64,000 bases of DNA from Dethiosulfatibacter sp. (GCA_019084435.1 JAHRFV010000153.1:3040-67039); one strand, 5' to 3'; shown: positions 25,659 to 33,846, counted from the first letter of the stretch. Notes: generated by a model from the sequence alone, not told the origin. Translations and numbers: made by a program.

Positions 25659-26131
25659 TACGCACCACCTCCTAGAATCTTCTCCATCTCATCTGCCGGA
25701 TCTATGGTACCTTCACCTGCGACAATTCTGCTTCTTGCAGATGGTGTCAGTCCAAACTGCTCACAGAACTTGAGCATGATTTTCAGATTGGTTTGTGCAA
25801 TGGAAACCTGAGGCACCTGCTGTAAATAACCGTTAGGGGTTCTGATCATGGTTCCATGTTGGGTGATAAACTCCTCTGCTTCCTTCCATCTGGCGTATGC
25901 CTGACAGTAACCCGCAAAAGCGGCCATGTCCATTTCTGTCAGGATTCCCATCTGCTCAAGAAGCTTCCCCATTCGTCTCCATTCTTTCTTTGCTTCCTGC
26001 TCTAACCATGAAGGACATCTGGGAGCTTTCTTTGGCGGCTTTGGTTCTTTATCGTTGAGTACACGTTTCCCAGGATTCCCTTCTAGTTCTTTTAATGCTG
26101 TCGGTTTGGGTTTTCTTCCTCTCTGTGCCAT
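25658..26131 (-). CDS. Terminase small subunit, P27 family
   Basis: About 157 aa, opening MAQRGRKPKPTALKELEGNP and containing KRVLNDKEPKPPKKAPRCPS, WRRMGKLLEQMGILTEMDMA and KFCEQFGLTPSARSRI, the P27-type small terminase pattern that recognises phage DNA for cutting. The ATG at 26131 has GAGGAGGTGGGACTT upstream and is preferred over the longer frame. Confidence 0.93.
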   Translation of the reverse strand: MAQRGRKPKPTALKELEGNPGKRVLNDKEPKPPKKAPRCPSWLEQEAKKEWRRMGKLLEQMGILTEMDMAAFAGYCQAYARWKEAEEFITQHGTMIRTPNGYLQQVPQVSIAQTNLKIMLKFCEQFGLTPSARSRIVAGEGTIDPADEMEKILGGGA

Positions 26132-26210
26132 AAGTCCCACCTCCTCTCATTGGCTAACAGCAAGAAAAAAGACCTCCGAAGAAGTCTTTCACTTGGCTTA
26201 AATCTGTGCT

Positions 26211-26438
26211 TTAACCTTCTAGTTTTCTGCAGCTGTCCTCACCATATACCACACTAAGGCTACTGCCATTGTCCCAGGAAACCATGATGCTTCCGATATC
26301 ATCCACACCAATTACTGTTCCCCTGGTTCCCGTTGGCGGTGCCTGAGTATCCTCCATTCGAATCAGTTCCACCCTTGTTCCAGGTGAATATTCTTTTCTT
26401 AGTTTCTCTAGAATTTCTTTTCTAATAAACATCTTCAT
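26211..26438 (-). CDS. DUF4314 protein
   Basis: A 75-aa protein with an SH3-like or KOW-like core: YSPGTRVELIRMEDTQAPPT, then GTRGTVIGVDDIGSIMVSWD, then GSSLSVVYGEDSC. This is the DUF4314 pattern, common in Firmicute prophages near amidoligase and GGCT-like genes. It overlaps the 3' end of the GGCT-like gene. Function unknown. Confidence 0.8.
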   Translation of the reverse strand: MKMFIRKEILEKLRKEYSPGTRVELIRMEDTQAPPTGTRGTVIGVDDIGSIMVSWDNGSSLSVVYGEDSCRKLEG

Positions 26439-26880
26439 CCCCCTCTACCGAAGAATCCTCAAGTGCTTTTTCTAAGATGGCTTTATCAAAGCCAAATCTC
26501 TCATAGGCATCTTCGAGGGTTTTGTAATAGTGGTAGCTTGGCTGTCCTAGTTTCCTATCTTGATCCATCAGATAGACCATCCCTTGAATCTTTTCACCAT
26601 CAAGGTCTAACTCCATCCATTCTTTGTAATAAAAGGTTGGGAAACCTTCATACCGATCAAGACTATGTTCGTCTGTCGGTTCGATCTCCCAAACCACCAC
26701 CGGTACCTTATGCCCTTTTTCTTTTTCAATGGTAGCGTAGGCACCTGTCTTTGAGCCTTTGAAGATAAGCCTGTGATCTTCAATTTCTGATACACCTTTT
26801 AGCTTTGCCCCTGGGCATCTGAAAGCCATTTGACTTTCATCCATGTTGCTCCCATAGGCAATGTACAGTTTTGTTTTCAT
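26422..26880 (-). CDS. Gamma-glutamylcyclotransferase-like (AIG2/GGCT) protein
   Basis: A 152-aa protein with the substrate-binding loop YIAYGSNMDESQMAFRCPGA, KGSKTGAYATIEKEKGHKVP, VVVWEIEPTDEHSLDRYEGF (the Glu of DRYEG matches the expected general acid/base) and FYYKEWMELDLDGEKIQGMV. GGCT-fold enzymes release 5-oxoproline from gamma-glutamyl amines or peptides. In phages these genes sit close to amidoligases, suggesting that one makes and the other removes an isopeptide-type modification. The actual substrate is unknown. RBS AAAGGATGAAAAGAA. Confidence 0.82.
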   Translation of the reverse strand: MKTKLYIAYGSNMDESQMAFRCPGAKLKGVSEIEDHRLIFKGSKTGAYATIEKEKGHKVPVVVWEIEPTDEHSLDRYEGFPTFYYKEWMELDLDGEKIQGMVYLMDQDRKLGQPSYHYYKTLEDAYERFGFDKAILEKALEDSSVEGDEDVY

Positions 26881-27013
26881 TTCTTTTCATCCTTTCTTAA
26901 AGGGCCATTCTTCCCCGCCAGCTTGGCCTGTGTGGGCTTTTCAGCAGCGTTGGGAACCCTTCTACCACCTCAAGGGCGGTTCTCCCGCCCCGGTGAGCCT
27001 GTGGCTATTCATT
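26881..27013 (-). other. Intergenic spacer with a GC-rich hairpin
   Basis: On the minus strand GGGCGG-GAGAA-CCGCCC forms a 6-bp stem between the amidoligase stop and the GGCT-like gene. There is no T-run, so it is not a typical terminator; it may be an mRNA-stability or attenuation element. Confidence 0.4.
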
Positions 27014-27904
27014 TCATCCTGCTTGTCTCCAAGCTGAGTTTCCATCAAGGTACTTTAGAAAATGGAGCCTGCAGGTTTTAAACTCGTCCCCGATAAGTCC
27101 CAGCCTTAGCATCCAACATCTGAAGGCGTACTTCTCGTTGTCTGTCACCGTTTTTCTTGCTGATGCCTTCTTCTGACTTAAGGATTGGTGACTCACTGCC
27201 AGGCAAAACTGAATGTACGCTTTTACCTCTCCAGCATGGGTTGTGGAGTTGAAAAGTCTAAATTCTACAGTGCCTTTGGTAAAGGTGGCGTGTAGGTTGA
27301 GTCCATAGTATCTGGTGGTGTTATAATGTCTGTCTCTTCCGTAGGGATCCTCTGCGTACCAGATATCTGAAAGCTCTCTCATGGTCTTTGGCTTTTTCTT
27401 GTTGATGGTTTCCAGAAGCTTCTCGTTGGTTTTCTTGCAATACCTAATTCTTCCTCGGTCTATCTTAAGCGCCTTGTAAAGAATATCTTCCTTGCTGGCG
27501 ATGATGTTGACAATGTTTCTTAAGGTTTGCGGTGTAAAGCGTTCTGCTCCAACATGTACGTGAATCCCGCAGGAGTTGTTTACGATGGCCCCCTTGTGCC
27601 TCAGCTGTCTAACCAGTTCCTGTAAATCCTCTATGTCCTCGTAGGTGAGGATGGGGCTGACCACTTCCGTTTTGTATTCATCTCCGGCTGAAACTCTGGT
27701 TCTTCCTTTTTTCTTTTGAGGAACAATGCTTGAGTCGTACATGGCCTTCCAGGTTCTCCCCTTGTTATCCTTGACCTCGTAGGTTCTGTAGCCGCCTCCC
27801 ACATAAATGTTTCTCGTTCCAAAGTAATCTGCAATGACCTGCCCTGCCTGCTCTCTTGTAATCCCTGTAACTTCGATTTCAATCCCGAAGGTTTGCGTTT
27901 TCAT
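27014..27904 (-). CDS. Amidoligase (COOH-NH2 ligase) family protein
   Basis: A 296-aa glutamine-synthetase-fold ligase with MKTQTFGIEIEVTGITREQA (metal-binding FGIEIE), NNSCGIHVHVGAERFTPQTL (GIHVHVG) and KGTVEFRLFNSTTHAGEV (VEFR). The family is predicted to join carboxyl and amino groups in an ATP-dependent way, for instance modifying peptidoglycan peptides or proteins. The last ~40 residues (NEKYAFRCWMLRLGLIGDE, then SAWRQAG) resemble the C-terminal module of the 259-aa protein encoded upstream at 28328-29107. RBS AGAAAGGATGAGAGCAG. Confidence 0.85.
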   Translation of the reverse strand: MKTQTFGIEIEVTGITREQAGQVIADYFGTRNIYVGGGYRTYEVKDNKGRTWKAMYDSSIVPQKKKGRTRVSAGDEYKTEVVSPILTYEDIEDLQELVRQLRHKGAIVNNSCGIHVHVGAERFTPQTLRNIVNIIASKEDILYKALKIDRGRIRYCKKTNEKLLETINKKKPKTMRELSDIWYAEDPYGRDRHYNTTRYYGLNLHATFTKGTVEFRLFNSTTHAGEVKAYIQFCLAVSHQSLSQKKASARKTVTDNEKYAFRCWMLRLGLIGDEFKTCRLHFLKYLDGNSAWRQAG

Positions 27905-28014
27905 CTGCTCTCATCCTTTCTCTTACCTGTGTTTTAAGCTTTTTGGTAGTACTATATATCACTCTAAACACAGGTAATAGCAAGTTAAATGTGCATATAA
28001 AACGCATATTTATT

Positions 28015-28335
28015 TCATTCCTCTAGGGCTGTATACCGGCACCAGGAGTAACCCTCGCTATTGATGAGGACACGCTCACCGGTATCGGTGTTGATGACCC
28101 GAATGCATCTGATTTCTCCGTTTTCATTAGAACCTCCATCAGACTTATCAATCCAAGGTTGCTCATTGAAAAAATCTTCTGCAAAGGCTTTGAAGTCATC
28201 ACTGTCCAAGGAGACTACTTTGGTCACTTCATAAAGACTACCTCGCTGTCCAGCTTGCTTTGCACGGGCTGTAGCTTCCCTTAGTTCTTCAAGATCATTG
28301 AGCTTTCTTTCAAATAACGCCCTTGGTCTATTCAT
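28015..28335 (-). CDS. Prophage protein of unknown function (~106 aa)
   Basis: A small protein beginning MNRPRALFERKLNDLEELRE, followed by GSLYEVTKVVSLDSDDFKAF, AEDFFNEQPWIDKSDGG, CIRVINTDTGERVLINSEGY and SWCRYTALEE. It seems conserved in clostridial prophages next to amidoligases, but I cannot attach a function. The ATG at 28335 overlaps the preceding stop and has GGTGA at suitable spacing; a longer open frame starts at 28362. Confidence 0.65.
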   Translation of the reverse strand: MNRPRALFERKLNDLEELREATARAKQAGQRGSLYEVTKVVSLDSDDFKAFAEDFFNEQPWIDKSDGGSNENGEIRCIRVINTDTGERVLINSEGYSWCRYTALEE

Positions 28336-29107
28336 CCTGGCTTTCACCGTCTTTTCTTTCACGCAGTCTAGCCTTGTGCTTCTCGGCGTCAGCTGGGGTA
28401 CGAAAGGCGGTGTGCCCTTTTAATCCTTCAAGCAGGGCTTTCCTTGAGTCCTTTGCCCCTTTGCCTCCTAGTCCAAGTCTGACCAGCCATACCCGAAGGT
28501 AGTATTTCTCATTTTCAGGTTCGCTGGCTTTTGGGCTTATTCGCTTTGCCTCTCTCACATGGGCCACCATCATGGCAGCCAGTTCAACATAGGCTCTGTT
28601 CTTTTCCGGCTTTTCTGAACCTGGGAATGTGAAGGTTACCTTGTACTCTTCAAAGCTCAATCCAGAAATGGATTCAGCACTTTCACTCCATAGGTTAAGG
28701 AAGTCTTCTTTGGTTTCTGGTAGATTGGTTTGCAGGGTATTAATGAAATTATCGCTGATAGAAAAATGGTCTTTCCCCACCACTCGGTTGAGCAGGTACT
28801 GTTTGCTTCTAATCATGTAGATCAAGTTTTGAAGCTGGGGTCCTTCCATATCCTCTAAAGGAACGGTAACCTCCAGACTTTCAAGCTCTTGTCTTGGTTC
28901 TGCAAATCCATGTTCTTCTAAGTGCGCTCTCATCCTTTCACCATCCATTTCTGTTTCGCTCACCACCGTTCCATCTCGTTCAATGGTGTAGCCTTCCACC
29001 TTGTATGCATAACTCGGTGGCCCTACATACTTAGGTTTCTGTCCTAAAAATTCGCCGATACTTTTCACCAGTTCTTTTCGATTTTCACATGTCGTTTCAA
29101 TACGCAT
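28328..29107 (-). CDS. Prophage 'virulence-related' protein with amidoligase-like C-terminal module
   Basis: A 259-aa protein (MRIETTCENRKELVKSIGEF, then PKYVGPPSYAYKVEGYTIER, LESLEVTVPLEDMEGPQLQN, LIYMIRSKQYLLNRVVGKDH). Relatives in Firmicute prophages carry the uninformative label 'virulence protein'. Residues ~199-238 (NEKYYLRVWLVRLGLGGKGA, then TAFRTPADAEKHKARLRER) parallel the C-terminus of the amidoligase, so both may use the same partner or DNA/peptide-binding module. RBS AAAGGAGGTATAAGTCC. It is first of the three-gene amidoligase group. Confidence 0.7.
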   Translation of the reverse strand: MRIETTCENRKELVKSIGEFLGQKPKYVGPPSYAYKVEGYTIERDGTVVSETEMDGERMRAHLEEHGFAEPRQELESLEVTVPLEDMEGPQLQNLIYMIRSKQYLLNRVVGKDHFSISDNFINTLQTNLPETKEDFLNLWSESAESISGLSFEEYKVTFTFPGSEKPEKNRAYVELAAMMVAHVREAKRISPKASEPENEKYYLRVWLVRLGLGGKGAKDSRKALLEGLKGHTAFRTPADAEKHKARLRERKDGESQDE

Positions 29108-29201
29108 GGACTTATACCTCCTTTGTTTTGGGTACTACATACATCACTCTAAAGAAGATATAAGTCAAGCATTCCTGGGCTATTAAGGGGTAAATCCCAG
29201 G

Positions 29202-29780
29202 TTAAACTGCAGCTTTATCAAAATGCCTACTGCATTTATCAAAGACCATATCTTTGATCCATTTTGGTGCCTCCGGTACATCATTAAGCCTTCCATACTC
29301 ACCAAACATCAGCTTGATCCCTTCGTTCCTTGCCTGTACCGCCTCTAAAAAGGTATGAAAATATCCCAGATGAATATCATACTGGGATGCTTTGATTCTC
29401 GCTCTATATTTTTGTCTTGGCTGGTAAAAGCTTACGCCTGTTACACCAGAAGTGTTATTCACTTGAGGGGGTTGATTACACTGATTTTGCTGATGGGTAC
29501 AAATCCTCAAGTTCTCTCTTTTGTTATTGAGTGGATCCAGGTCAATGTGATCAACCTCAAATCCCTTAGCCGGTTTGAGTAATATCTGATGGAGCTGATT
29601 GCCCTCTCTATCAATGACATACACAGTGCCTTTCTCGCCAAACTTGCGATTTGGATACCAGTTTCTTGATTTTACAATCTTGAAGTCCTCTCTATCAAAT
29701 AAAAACGTATGTCCTCCGGAAAGGGTCCCGGCCATGGTTTTGCCATCTTCTAATAATCGATATCGGTTTTTTAGTGTCAT
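29202..29780 (-). CDS. HNH endonuclease with AP2 DNA-binding domain (homing type)
   Basis: A 192-aa protein. The N-terminal region (YRLLEDGKTMAGTLSGGHTF, then FKIVKSRNWYPNRKFGEKGT) is followed by an HNH core, LHQILLKPAKGFEVDHIDLD, PLNNKRENLRICTHQQNQ, and a C-terminal AP2 domain, NNTSGVTGVSFYQPRQKYRA, then YHTFLEA-like YFHTFLEAVQARNEG. This arrangement is typical of free-standing homing endonucleases in phages. It likely cuts a site in phages lacking the gene and promotes its own spread. The gene is not tightly packed with its neighbours. Confidence 0.88.
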   Translation of the reverse strand: MTLKNRYRLLEDGKTMAGTLSGGHTFLFDREDFKIVKSRNWYPNRKFGEKGTVYVIDREGNQLHQILLKPAKGFEVDHIDLDPLNNKRENLRICTHQQNQCNQPPQVNNTSGVTGVSFYQPRQKYRARIKASQYDIHLGYFHTFLEAVQARNEGIKLMFGEYGRLNDVPEAPKWIKDMVFDKCSRHFDKAAV

Positions 29781-29815
29781 CCCATTTAAATCCCCTCTAC
29801 AGTAGTTTCTAAGGT

Positions 29816-31069
29816 TTATTCCGCCTCAGCTTCTTCGGCCTTTAAATCTTCATAGGAGATTTTCTCTCCATCTCTTATAAGAAAAACATCTGCGCTTGTT
29901 CCTGCATGCAGCACGAACCTTGATACAACGACATCCACAAATTTCTCATCAAGCTCGATCATGTAACAAATCCTATTTGTCTGATCGCTACTAATAAGTG
30001 TGCTACCAGACCCGCCAAAAGGATCCAAGACAATGCAATTGGCAAGGCTTGAATTCTTAATGGGATAAGCCAGCAGCTGTAGCGGCTTCATTGTCGGATG
30101 AAGTTTTGATTTTGTTGGTCTGTCAAAATTCCAAATGGTTTTATGCTTTCGATCTCCATAAAACTTATGGCTTGCTGTCGGCTTCCATCCATACAGAACA
30201 GGCTCATGAGCATAGAGATAATCTGATCGCCCTAGCACCGGAGCATTCTTCACCCAAATACAAGTCTGATGACAAAAGAAGCCAGCTTCCTTAAAAGCTG
30301 ACCTAAAATTAACCGTCTCTCTATCAGCGTGGAATACATAGATTGCACCACCGTCGACGATATTTTCAAACATATTGGAGTAGGCTTTTAAGAGAAACTC
30401 ATAGAACTCTTTATCGCCCATATTGTCATTTTTGATTTTCCCAGCAGTGCCCTCATAGTCCACGTTATAAGGCAAGTCTGTGAGGATCATGTTGGCCTTT
30501 TTCCCATCCATTAATTTGTCATAGGTGTGGGGAACTGTGCTATCTCCACATACTAGGCGATGCTTTCCAAGGAGCCAAAGATCTCCCTGTTTTGAGATCG
30601 GTTCTTCCTTCAACGCCTCATCTACATCAAAATCATCATCTTTGATTTCTTTGTCATGGACTTTAGAAAAAAGCTGCTCTATTTCCGGAGGCTCAAATCC
30701 AGTGAAGTCCGTATTGAAATCTGCCCCTTGAATATCAACAAGCAGATCTGCCAGCATTTTTTCGTCCCACTCACCAGCAATTTTATTCAGTGCAATATTA
30801 AGGGCTTTGACCTTTGCGTCTTCTTTAATCTCTAGAACTACGCACTGCACTTCTGTATGTCCTAAATCCTTAAGCACGGTTAATCTTTGATGGCCACCAA
30901 TCACTGTCATGTCGTAGTTGACGATGATCGGTTCTACATATCCAAACTCTAAGATTGAGTTCTTGATCTTCTCATATTCCTTATCCCCCGCTTTTAGCTT
31001 TTTCCTGGGGTTATACTCAGCTGGTTTTAAATCTCCAACCGGTATCAATTGCCATTTCATATCACTCAT
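29816..31069 (-). CDS. ParB-like domain fused to beta-class DNA methyltransferase
   Basis: A 417-aa protein. The N-terminal ~130 residues are a ParB/Srx domain (VGDLKPAEYNPRKKLKAGDK, then YVEPIIVNYDMTVIGGHQRL). The rest is an N6-adenine or N4-cytosine methyltransferase: MILTDLPYNVDYEGTAG (motif IV DLPY) comes before VLDPFGGSGSTLISSDQT (motif I), the beta-class order, and HPTMKPLQLLAYPI matches the usual segment before motif I. Phage orphan methyltransferases of this fusion type probably protect phage DNA from host restriction. No matching nuclease lies beside it. Overlaps the upstream gene by eight bases. Confidence 0.92.
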   Translation of the reverse strand: MSDMKWQLIPVGDLKPAEYNPRKKLKAGDKEYEKIKNSILEFGYVEPIIVNYDMTVIGGHQRLTVLKDLGHTEVQCVVLEIKEDAKVKALNIALNKIAGEWDEKMLADLLVDIQGADFNTDFTGFEPPEIEQLFSKVHDKEIKDDDFDVDEALKEEPISKQGDLWLLGKHRLVCGDSTVPHTYDKLMDGKKANMILTDLPYNVDYEGTAGKIKNDNMGDKEFYEFLLKAYSNMFENIVDGGAIYVFHADRETVNFRSAFKEAGFFCHQTCIWVKNAPVLGRSDYLYAHEPVLYGWKPTASHKFYGDRKHKTIWNFDRPTKSKLHPTMKPLQLLAYPIKNSSLANCIVLDPFGGSGSTLISSDQTNRICYMIELDEKFVDVVVSRFVLHAGTSADVFLIRDGEKISYEDLKAEEAEAE

Positions 31070-31553
31070 AACACGCCTCCTCGATCATGGAAGGCCCAAT
31101 GTATGGTGCTCTTCCTTCTTCTTTTCGCCAAAATCTATCATGTACATAGCAGCTGTGGCTGCAGTATTTTCTATTCTTATTTCCATAGACATTGAAGTCT
31201 TTTCCACAGTAAGTACAGGTCAGTTCATAGTAGGCAGTTTCTTTTCGCTTGATACTGTCTGAGTGATGAAGCCACCATTCCCGCCTGCAGGTATCTGAGC
31301 AGAACTTTCGCTTTCGTCCAGTGGCCGGCTGCTTCAAATCCCTGCCACAGCTCAAGCATGCCTCTCCCTTTTCCATCTTTTCTTTGATGTTGATTTTCAC
31401 ATCAGTGGCTAAGCCATCCAGGTCATGGGCTTTACAGTAATTTCTAACGATATCTCTTGAAAGTCCTGTGAGAGAAGCAATGGCACGATACCCAACGCCT
31501 CTCATTCGAAGTTCTCTTATTTGTTTGGCTTGAAAGTTCGTCACCTGCTTCAC
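31062..31553 (-). CDS. HTH protein with two zinc-ribbon motifs
   Basis: A 163-aa protein. An N-terminal helix-turn-helix (QIRELRMRGVGYRAIASLTG, then LSRDIVRNYCKAHDLDGLA) precedes two Cys4-type zinc motifs, CLSCGRDL...FCSDTCRREWWL and CTYCGKDF...YCSHSCYVHD. This pattern is common near terminase genes in Firmicute phages and is often labelled as sigma-like. It is probably a DNA-binding regulator or a packaging accessory. GTG starts are possible at 31553 or 9 bases later. It lies between the candidate cos region and the methyltransferase gene. Confidence 0.7.
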   Translation of the reverse strand: MKQVTNFQAKQIRELRMRGVGYRAIASLTGLSRDIVRNYCKAHDLDGLATDVKINIKEKMEKGEACLSCGRDLKQPATGRKRKFCSDTCRREWWLHHSDSIKRKETAYYELTCTYCGKDFNVYGNKNRKYCSHSCYVHDRFWRKEEGRAPYIGPSMIEEACYE

Positions 31554-31755
31554 ATCCTTTCGTTAATTCATTGCATAAAAAATGCCGCAAAACTCTGCTT
31601 TAGGCAGCTGTTTCACAGCAAATGTAGTAACTATTTAGCGAAACCCTTCACCCATTAAGGATTAGCTTTTATTGTAGTTTCGCTATTTCATTTAGTTTTT
31701 ACAGGCGGTTAAGCCCTTTTTAGGTATCCCCCCTATTTAATTCTGCGTTTTTTCA

Positions 31756-31822
31756 CACGAGAGGGGGGCGCGGTCTCCAGCTGAAAAGATTGTAGAGATT
31801 TTGACCGCCCCTGGGGGGTAAC
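31756..31822 (-). other. Candidate phage cos site / packaging region
   Basis: The 270-base gap after the HNH gene holds a G-rich block: GAGGGGGGCGCGGTC (31761-31775) and GACCGCCCCTGGGGGG (31803-31818), with GCGGTC/GACCGC as inverted repeats about 28 bases apart. HNH endonucleases of cos phages with HK97-type terminases are usually encoded next to the cos site, and this region resembles that arrangement. This is a call by position and composition; cleavage sites cannot be read. Confidence 0.5.
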
Positions 31823-31823
31823 A

Positions 31824-32183
31824 TTAGTACTTATATTCTTGAAATCTATCTTCAGTCATGGTTTTCTTATCGTGACAAGACTTACACAGCGCCTGCCAGT
31901 TGCTCTCGTTCCAGAAGAGCTGTTCATCTCCACGGTGGGGTTTGATGTGATCTACTACTGTAGCCTTGACATACTTCCCTTCCCTAAGACACCGAACACA
32001 AATGGGATGGCGCTTTAAGTACCTGGCTCTCGCTTTTCTCCACCGACCATCGTAACCTTTCTCCTTAGTGGTTCTGGCATCCGCTCGGTGCAGCTCACCA
32101 TGTTCCTCACAGAACTTTGTCCCGGGTGGAACCAGCCTGCTACATCCAGGATGCTTGCACGGAATGTTTGGTCGTCTCGGCAT
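31824..32183 (-). CDS. Phage HNH endonuclease (packaging-associated type)
   Basis: About 119 aa: CKHPGCSRLVPPGTKFCEEH (zinc knuckle), then KGYDGRWRKARARYLKRHPI, CVRCLREGKYVKATVVDHIK, PHRGDEQLFWNESNWQALCK and SCHDKKTMTEDR. This is the compact HNH type that in HK97-like phages works with terminase in cos cleavage. ATG at 32183 follows GAGGTGATCCAA and is preferred over the upstream GTG. Unusually, ~5.7 kb of accessory genes separate it from the terminase genes. Confidence 0.9.
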   Translation of the reverse strand: MPRRPNIPCKHPGCSRLVPPGTKFCEEHGELHRADARTTKEKGYDGRWRKARARYLKRHPICVRCLREGKYVKATVVDHIKPHRGDEQLFWNESNWQALCKSCHDKKTMTEDRFQEYKY

Positions 32184-32188
32184 TTGGA

Positions 32189-32602
32189 TCACCTCTCAAG
32201 GATAAACGCTTCATGAAGGTTTGCTACTTTTTCTACACCCATTCCAATGACCTCAGCAATTTCTTCAAAGCTTAAAAAATGAGCATACCTCAGTGTCATT
32301 ATCAGCTTTACTTCAGGCTCTTTCACCGTTTCTAAGAATCGGTAAAGCCTTTTAAGTTCAAGCTTGTATTGACTCGCCAGGGCTTCTCTTTGTCTTTCAA
32401 CAAACACCAATGAACTCTCCAGATCCTTTTCTTCCAAGTGATCTTTCCCATAAAGCGTGTTCTCCACTTTTTCATGGGTCAACTCCAGCATGGTTCGCAT
32501 TAGACTCTCATGCTCTTGATGGATTTTATTTAAGCGATTAAGTCTTTTTCTAAGGTCTTCGACTGAGGGTTTTCTTCTTAGTTCTTTCCATTCCGGTTTC
32601 AT
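32189..32602 (-). CDS. Sigma-like (region 4-type HTH) phage regulator
   Basis: The N-terminal part is helical (VEDLRKRLNRLNKIHQEHES, then LVFVERQREALASQYKLELK). The C-terminal HTH, KLIMTLRYAHFLSFEEIAEV, resembles sigma-70 region 4 and late-gene activators of the ArpU/RinA type. The open frame runs up to 32647, but a terminator covers 32623-32656, so the ATG at 32602 with AAAGGATGGAG upstream is more likely. Its position before the HNH, cos and late genes suits a regulator of late transcription; this is inference. Confidence 0.65.
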   Translation of the reverse strand: MKPEWKELRRKPSVEDLRKRLNRLNKIHQEHESLMRTMLELTHEKVENTLYGKDHLEEKDLESSLVFVERQREALASQYKLELKRLYRFLETVKEPEVKLIMTLRYAHFLSFEEIAEVIGMGVEKVANLHEAFILER

Positions 32603-32622
32603 CTTCTCCATCCTTTCCATGA

Positions 32623-32656
32623 AAAAAGCCCTCGCGGATTTTCCCACAAAGGCTTC
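32623..32656 (-). terminator. Rho-independent terminator between two sigma-like genes
   Basis: Minus strand: AAGCCTTTGTGG pairs with CCGCGAGGGCTT (12 pairs with G-U) around a 6-base loop and is followed by T-rich sequence. It sits between the gene ending at 32711 and the one starting at 32602, probably separating the early from the late transcript. Confidence 0.65.
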
Positions 32657-32710
32657 TCAAATATAAAAGCCCTCAGGACCTTTGTCCATCAGGCTCTACC
32701 ATTTTTTATA

Positions 32711-33322
32711 TTACTTTACACCTTGTACTCTATCATAGTTGCCAGGTGTCTTTCTATGTCTTTTAGTGTCCTCTTTTAAAATACTATCGATTTTTTTCAA
32801 AGCTCTTGCATGAAGTTTCATGGTATACCGCTTGTCATATCCTAAACTTTCAGCAACCTCATTCCAGCTTTTCTCGTTGAGATATCTCATTTCCAAAACA
32901 AGCTGATCCAGTGGGTCTTCCACTTGTCTGATCTTACACCTGATTTCTTGAGTCAAATCCACTAGTCGGTCGATGATCTCATTGGTTTCGTGTTTTAGAT
33001 CAATGAGTTTCACATTGTTTTCTTCACGAGTGTTAATGTGCTGTCCATTTGATACCTTTACCTCAGCATAGGAAGGTGTCATCTTTTCAGCTAATGCCTG
33101 AAGTCTTTCTTGCTCTTCTAGCTTTTGAATGATAATGCTATCCAACCACATGGCCTGTGATAAATATGCTTTAGCTGTCATCTCTAATCCCCTTTCATAA
33201 AGTCTGTAATAGGCTTCCTTCCACCCACGATAGGATGAACCGAATCCTAGTTGCATTGATCCTAAACCCCTCACCTCTAGTGTCTCATCTAGCACGTCAT
33301 GTACTCTAGCTCTTATGTTCAC
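32711..33322 (-). CDS. Phage regulator with sigma-70 region-4-like HTH
   Basis: A 203-aa protein. An N-terminal helical region (YEGWKE-like YRGWKEAYYRLYERGLEMTA) is followed by KLIDLKHETNEIIDRLVDLT and the C-terminal HTH, PLDQLVLEMRYLNEKSWNEV, then AESLGYDKRYTMKLHARALK. The C-terminal half is related in pattern to the protein encoded next downstream, so the two may be diverged copies. Starts at a GTG that overlaps the preceding stop (GTGA). Likely a transcription activator of the ArpU-like class. Confidence 0.7.
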   Translation of the reverse strand: MNIRARVHDVLDETLEVRGLGSMQLGFGSSYRGWKEAYYRLYERGLEMTAKAYLSQAMWLDSIIIQKLEEQERLQALAEKMTPSYAEVKVSNGQHINTREENNVKLIDLKHETNEIIDRLVDLTQEIRCKIRQVEDPLDQLVLEMRYLNEKSWNEVAESLGYDKRYTMKLHARALKKIDSILKEDTKRHRKTPGNYDRVQGVK

Positions 33323-33846
33323 GGCCTCATTATCCTTTCAACTGGATCCACAAGATCAAAGGCGGCATACGTTGCTGATAAGAAATTTGTTATAGGCCTT
33401 CCTTTATACTTCCATACAATTTCCCCGTTGTAGCTGACGCCATAGTGTTGATCGTTAAATTTACTATGGATCATCTTTATCCACGAACCTTTATGCATAA
33501 GGATATAAGTGCCATAAGGTGTCTCTTTCCATTTTCGATTGGGGAAGTTCCTTTTTCTCTTCGCCCTGTTCTTCATGAGGCGCTCCCTTTCTTTTGCTGC
33601 TAGAACGTCCCCTTCCATGATTCCTGCACAGATACAACCTACTCGGACATCTTCAAAGTAGTCATCATGTTCCATCACGTGGACAAACCTCACTCTGCTG
33701 CATCCGCAGAGTTCGCAGGTAAATAGATCTGTATCTGATGCTTCTTCTTCAATATCAATCACATCTGTGCAATACCAATCACTGATTGGGGCATACCATT
33801 CTTCAAGTCGCTTTTGGCATCTTGCTTCATATCCATTTGATTTCAT
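33319..33846 (-). CDS. Prophage protein with Cys-rich motif, function unknown
   Basis: A 175-aa protein with acidic N-terminus DVIDIEEEASDTDLF and a likely metal site, CELCGCSRVRFVHVMEHDDY and RVGCICAGIMEGD. A basic stretch (RERLMKNRAKRKRNFPNRKW) and a beta-rich end (GTYILMHKGSWIKMIHSKFN) follow. I have seen similar proteins among early genes of Firmicute prophages but know no function. RBS CAGGAGGTTGATCAG. Confidence 0.65.
   Translation of the reverse strand: MKSNGYEARCQKRLEEWYAPISDWYCTDVIDIEEEASDTDLFTCELCGCSRVRFVHVMEHDDYFEDVRVGCICAGIMEGDVLAAKERERLMKNRAKRKRNFPNRKWKETPYGTYILMHKGSWIKMIHSKFNDQHYGVSYNGEIVWKYKGRPITNFLSATYAAFDLVDPVERIMRP

Noticed and set aside
32603..32647. GTG start at 32647 for the sigma-like gene
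   Set aside because: A stem-loop terminator with T-run covers these codons; the ATG at 32602 follows it with a usable RBS.
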